In this document: piece after piece, positions 61,059 through 64,000 of the stretch
How the letters are laid out: each line of letters begins with the position of its first letter
Numbering within the stretch: the stretch's first letter is position 1
Assembly (NCBI GenBank): GCA_003858485.1
Contig: RQYD01000002.1
Location: 186,001-250,000 of the forward strand
DNA: 64,000 bases
Origin: Clostridiales bacterium COT073_COT-073
GTDB lineage: Bacteria; Bacillota; Clostridia; Lachnospirales; Vallitaleaceae
Direction: 5' to 3'
Translations under genes and position numbers: made by a program
Notes under the pieces: generated by a model
Seen by the model: the letters and a program-made list of their open reading frames with translations, nothing else
Told to the model about the DNA's origin: nothing
Database searches by the model: none

Positions 61059-62267
61059 TTAGCTAAAAGCAGTCAATTTCCTTAAACTTAGCTCCAAAGC
61101 ATTAAAAAAAATATCAACTTCATCAAAGGTATTATAAAGACCTAAAGAAATTCGAACACATCCTTCAATGCCCATTTGGGAAAAAGCATTTTGGGCGCAA
61201 AGACTACCGCTTCTAACCGCTATCTGAAAGTGATTTAATAAAGCAGCAATGTCAAAAAAATGAGCTTTCTCACAAATAAAAGAAAAAATGGGAAGTTCAA
61301 CTACCTGATTGCCTAACATTTTTACTCCATACTTTTCCACATGCTGAAAACCGGAATGAACATAGCTACATAGATTATGTTCATGCTCAGCCACTTCATT
61401 TTCATTGATTTGTTGCAAATACTGAATGGCACTGGCCAGACCCAGTCTGGCTGCTACATCCTGGGTACCTGCTTCAAATTTAGCAGAATTTTCTACAAAA
61501 CAAAAATCCTGTCCACTGACAATTCCTCCGCCTACTAATAGTGGGTTCATTTCTACCAGATGTTCTTCCTTAACATAAAGGACCCCTATGCCGGCCGGTG
61601 CATACATTTTATGACCTGATAAAAATAAGAAATCACAATTTATGTGCCTGACATCAATTCTTTGATGTGCTACCAGTTGTGCTGCATCCAGAACTAAGGA
61701 AACCCTATGTTGTTTACAAATTTCGGCTACCCTTTCATACTCCGTCTTGCTGCCAAGAAAATTAGAGGCACAGGTCACTGCCGCTATGATTGTTTGGTCA
61801 TCAATTTTTTGTTCCAAGTCTTCCAGGTCAAGACAGCCCTCTTGGGTTATTTTTACTACTCGTAATTCTGCCCTAGCTCCGGCACATATTTGGCGCCATG
61901 GCAAAAAATTAGAATTATGTTCCAAAGCTGTAACTACGATATTATGTCTCGAAGTCAATCGCCGAGCAGCATAGGTAGCCGCCACAATATTAGCTGCTTC
62001 TGTGGCTGATTTAGTAAAAACTATTTCTCCCTTTTTGGCCCCCAGAAATGTCGCTACAATTTGCCGAGCCGTCTCGCTTTTTTGTTCCGCTTTTCTGGAC
62101 AAAGTATAGGCAGAACGACTAATTGGCGCATTTTCATCAGTATAAAAACGGCACAAAGTATCAATCACTATTTGTGGCTTTTGCGTGGTGGCTGAATTGT
62201 CAAAATAAACCAAGCCAGGATTGCCGGCAAAAAAAGGAAAATCATTTCTCCACTTATTTTTCATCAT
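61059..62267 (-). CDS. sufS: SufS-type cysteine desulfurase
   Basis: 402 residues, class V aminotransferase fold. VYFDNSATTQKP, TKSATEAANIVAATYA and ALEHNSNFLPWRQI lead to the PLP lysine in LFLSGHKMYAPAGIGVLYV. The catalytic cysteine lies in AVRSGSLCAQNAF. It removes sulphur from cysteine as persulphide and passes it to SufE. The start overlaps the upstream small gene's stop by ATGA, so it is translationally coupled to a protein of unknown function. Confidence 0.95.
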   Translation of the reverse strand: MMKNKWRNDFPFFAGNPGLVYFDNSATTQKPQIVIDTLCRFYTDENAPISRSAYTLSRKAEQKSETARQIVATFLGAKKGEIVFTKSATEAANIVAATYAARRLTSRHNIVVTALEHNSNFLPWRQICAGARAELRVVKITQEGCLDLEDLEQKIDDQTIIAAVTCASNFLGSKTEYERVAEICKQHRVSLVLDAAQLVAHQRIDVRHINCDFLFLSGHKMYAPAGIGVLYVKEEHLVEMNPLLVGGGIVSGQDFCFVENSAKFEAGTQDVAARLGLASAIQYLQQINENEVAEHEHNLCSYVHSGFQHVEKYGVKMLGNQVVELPIFSFICEKAHFFDIAALLNHFQIAVRSGSLCAQNAFSQMGIEGCVRISLGLYNTFDEVDIFFNALELSLRKLTAFS

Positions 62268-62632
62268 TTCTTACCGCAGAGCCGGTAAAGTGCTGCTGCT
62301 AACTCCTCTACTGTGTCAATCTCTGTACTGGCTACATCATCTAACCGGACATTCAATTTCTTTTCCAAATGCATAATTAATAAAACTTTCTTTTTAACAA
62401 TCGAATTGGTCCCACGACAATCAGTTTTGGAAACTGAGTTTAACAATTGTTCCTCTGTCAAGGAAATCCCCTGACTTTGCCTGTGCAAACTAAGTTGGCA
62501 TAACTGTAATAGATTTTGTTCGGTCACTTCCGATTCCAGCCACAACCTTTTCAAAATATATTGATATAAATTGACATAAAATTGAAAATAGTCCGTTGTT
62601 AAATTGATTTCACTCCTTTGATGAATTTCCAT
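62264..62632 (-). CDS. Small unknown protein coupled to SufS
   Basis: About 122 residues, mainly helical. The N-terminal part is LNLYQ-like and Leu/Gln-rich (FYVNLYQYILKRLWLESEVT). The C-terminal part resembles the helical end of a carrier-type domain (LEKKLNVRLDDVASTEIDTV followed by EELAAALYRL), but no phosphopantetheine serine motif (DSL) is present. The ATG at 62632 has AAGGA 7 bases upstream. It overlaps SufS by 4 bp, so it is likely a partner or adaptor of the desulfurase; family not recognised. Confidence 0.65.
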   Translation of the reverse strand: MEIHQRSEINLTTDYFQFYVNLYQYILKRLWLESEVTEQNLLQLCQLSLHRQSQGISLTEEQLLNSVSKTDCRGTNSIVKKKVLLIMHLEKKLNVRLDDVASTEIDTVEELAAALYRLCGKK

Positions 62633-62865
62633 TTGCACTTCCTTTCTACTTCATTTTCCGGTCTTGACCCAACTTGTCTTATTATTGCCTGATAAACCAA
62701 CCCATTACCCCTATAATATCAAATAATATTTTCTTTTTTTGCCTAATCATCTTTATTTTTTGATATATCTCACATTTATTCTGTTAATTTTCTTGATCAA
62801 CTAATGAAAATATAATATACTAAAAACGTAATTATAAGTTTTAAGCCAAAGTGGAGGATACCCAA

Positions 62866-63723
62866 ATGAATGACTATCCTTGTGAATACAAAGAAAACCT
62901 ACAGCATGACTGTTTTATATCACATAAAATTTCAAGCCATGCCGCTCATATCAATACTTATCATATGCATGATGCGCTTGAAGTAATATTAATTCGCAAT
63001 GGTACTGCCCAAGTAACAGTTGGTAAGGAAAAATTTGAAGCAGGCACTGGTTCAGTTTTGCTCTTTAGTCATACCGATTTGCACGGTATTGTTCCCCAAG
63101 GGGATATTTTTGATCGCTATGTTTTATATTTTAAACCGGAATTTCTGGAAACTTTATCCAGTGAGTCAAACCAATTGATGCAATGTTTTTTTGTCAAAAA
63201 AACACTATCGCCCAATCATATTCAGCTCAGTCCGGAAACCACAACTGAGTTTATCAATCTGTTTGAACAAATCATTCAATCTTATCAAAATCAGTCTGAG
63301 CAATTTGGGCAAGAATTGGAACAAAAATATTTAGTTGCCCTGGCTCTACTAAAACTCAATCGTCTATATCTTAAAGACTCATTGCTAATGCTCTCCCAAT
63401 CTAAACGAAATTATCAAATTGTCTATCAAACCCTGATTTACATTCAGAATAATATCGACGCCGACCTATCTCTTTCTTTGTTGGCGGCGGTTAACTATAT
63501 TGGTAAAAACCGTCTGTGTCAGGCTTTTACTCAAACCATCCAAATGTCCCCAATGCAATATGTCCTCAAAGCCAGAATCGCCAAGGCTAAACATCTGTTG
63601 TTACATAACCACAGGGTCGATCAAGTTTGTGAGCAATGTGGCTTTAAGAGTCTCTCCCACTTTAGCCGGACTTTTCGGGTGCAGGTAGGCATTTCGCCTA
63701 AACAATTCAGCAAGCAAAAATAA
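62866..63723 (+). CDS. AraC-family transcriptional regulator with cupin sensor domain
   Basis: 285 residues. The N-terminal cupin half (HMHDALEVILIRNGTAQVTV, GSVLLFSHTDLHGIVPQG) binds a ligand, probably a sugar. The C-terminal AraC double HTH (about 185-285) reads LSLLAAVNYIGKNRLCQAF and VDQVCEQCGFKSLSHFSRTF. The ATG at 62866 follows GGAGGA; a GTG five codons earlier overlaps that site. It is followed on the same strand by a lipoprotein gene with its own promoter, a plausible regulated target. Confidence 0.92.
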   Translation: MNDYPCEYKENLQHDCFISHKISSHAAHINTYHMHDALEVILIRNGTAQVTVGKEKFEAGTGSVLLFSHTDLHGIVPQGDIFDRYVLYFKPEFLETLSSESNQLMQCFFVKKTLSPNHIQLSPETTTEFINLFEQIIQSYQNQSEQFGQELEQKYLVALALLKLNRLYLKDSLLMLSQSKRNYQIVYQTLIYIQNNIDADLSLSLLAAVNYIGKNRLCQAFTQTIQMSPMQYVLKARIAKAKHLLLHNHRVDQVCEQCGFKSLSHFSRTFRVQVGISPKQFSKQK

Positions 63724-63759
63724 GGATGGTTTTTTAAGATTTTATGTCGGTTTTTTGGG

Positions 63760-63788
63760 TTGAAATTTATTTTCGCGCTTTATATCAT
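63760..63788 (+). promoter_or_regulatory. Promoter of the terminal lipoprotein gene
   Basis: TTGAAA (63760-63765) and TATCAT (63783-63788) are 17 bp apart, followed by a leader of about 80 nt and AGGAGG at 63865-63870. Confidence 0.6.
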
Positions 63789-63877
63789 AATATTATCAAA
63801 GGTTTTAACTAATTAAGCGCATCTGACTAGGTAAGGTCCATTTACTGCATTTAAAAACATTATGAGGAGGATAAGAT

Positions 63878-64000
63878 ATGAAAAACACAAAACAACTGCT
63901 TTCCTTGTTAATCTGTGCTGTGATGATTGTAACCTTAGTTGCTTGCAACAACTCCAAAACAACTGATAAAGCGAGTCCGGACAAAGAACCGGCAACAACT
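63878..64000 (+). CDS. Lipoprotein, probably an ABC transporter substrate-binding protein (3' end outside window)
   Basis: The 41 visible codons encode a signal peptide (MKNTKQLLSLLICAVMIVTL) with a lipobox LVAC, then a Ser/Thr/Lys linker (NNSKTTDKASPDKEPATT). This is the usual start of a solute-binding lipoprotein. AGGAGG lies 7 bases before the ATG. The AraC-type regulator upstream and the glycan cluster suggest a sugar-binding protein, but the domain itself is not in the window. Confidence 0.75.
   Translation, partial: MKNTKQLLSLLICAVMIVTLVACNNSKTTDKASPDKEPATT

Noticed and set aside
1-64000. rRNA, tRNA, insertion sequences, prophage or plasmid origin
   Set aside because: I looked for transposase, integrase, phage structural proteins, tRNA-like cloverleafs and rRNA sequence and recognised none.

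Overview
The window looks like a chromosome segment of a low-GC, anaerobic Firmicute of class Clostridia, probably a gut- or host-associated Lachnospiraceae-type organism. The signs are strong AGGAGG-type ribosome-binding sites, a T-box leader, the two-subunit iron-sulphur serine dehydratase of anaerobes, a FloA/NfeD pair, an S-layer-anchored GH85 glycosidase, YesM/YesN two-component regulation, and many glycan-degradation genes. This taxonomic call is inference from gene content; no rRNA or tRNA gene is present.

Layout. 0-7.7 kb: the end of mscL, an MBOAT/DHHW surface O-acyltransferase pair, dapA-dapB, and the nfeD-floA operon with two small or unknown downstream genes. 8-12.8 kb: one very large secreted endo-beta-N-acetylglucosaminidase (GH85) with FIVAR and SLH domains. 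13.5-16.5 kb: tatD and metG. 16.9-33 kb: an accessory catabolic island built from two divergent operons. The minus-strand operon holds a sodium:solute symporter, a DauR/YheO-like regulator, an N-acyl-D-amino-acid deacylase, a 2-keto-3-deoxygluconate (KDG) kinase and a KDPG aldolase. The plus-strand operon holds a fold-III PLP enzyme (D-threonine aldolase/D-serine dehydratase type), RidA, a ribose-type ABC transporter, a phosphotriesterase-like hydrolase, a creatininase-like hydrolase, an FGGY kinase and a metallo-beta-lactamase-fold hydrolase. The left half reads as a complete route from an N-acylated D-amino sugar acid such as N-acetyl-D-glucosaminate: deacylation, PLP-dependent deamination to KDG, phosphorylation, and cleavage to pyruvate and glyceraldehyde-3-phosphate. 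The right edge of the island carries the truncated remains of a nucleotidyltransferase-like (DUF6036) gene pair.

33.7-48.7 kb is mostly housekeeping: a polar amino-acid ABC transporter, recO, trpS and an orphan trpB behind a T-box, a pair of ATP-grasp ligases next to a HAD phosphatase, sdaAB-sdaAA, a DNA-glycosylase remnant, a YitT membrane protein, and a dCache sensor without an output domain. 48.8-60.5 kb is a glycan-utilisation cluster: GH38 alpha-mannosidase, two L-fucose/arabinose-isomerase-like proteins, GH78 alpha-L-rhamnosidase, and a YesM/YesN two-component system. It is followed by SufE, SufS and a small unknown protein, then an AraC regulator and the start of a lipoprotein gene that runs off the end.

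Several intergenic gaps contain copies of a 120-160 bp imperfectly palindromic, non-coding repeat (near 3.4, 13.4 and 53.6 kb, with weaker relatives near 36.9 and 44.5 kb). These look like a MITE-like family private to this genome. The most notable single-gene oddity is a RimK-like ATP-grasp gene whose conserved N-terminus is preceded by a perfect ribosome-binding site but an ATA (or ATT) codon in place of ATG.
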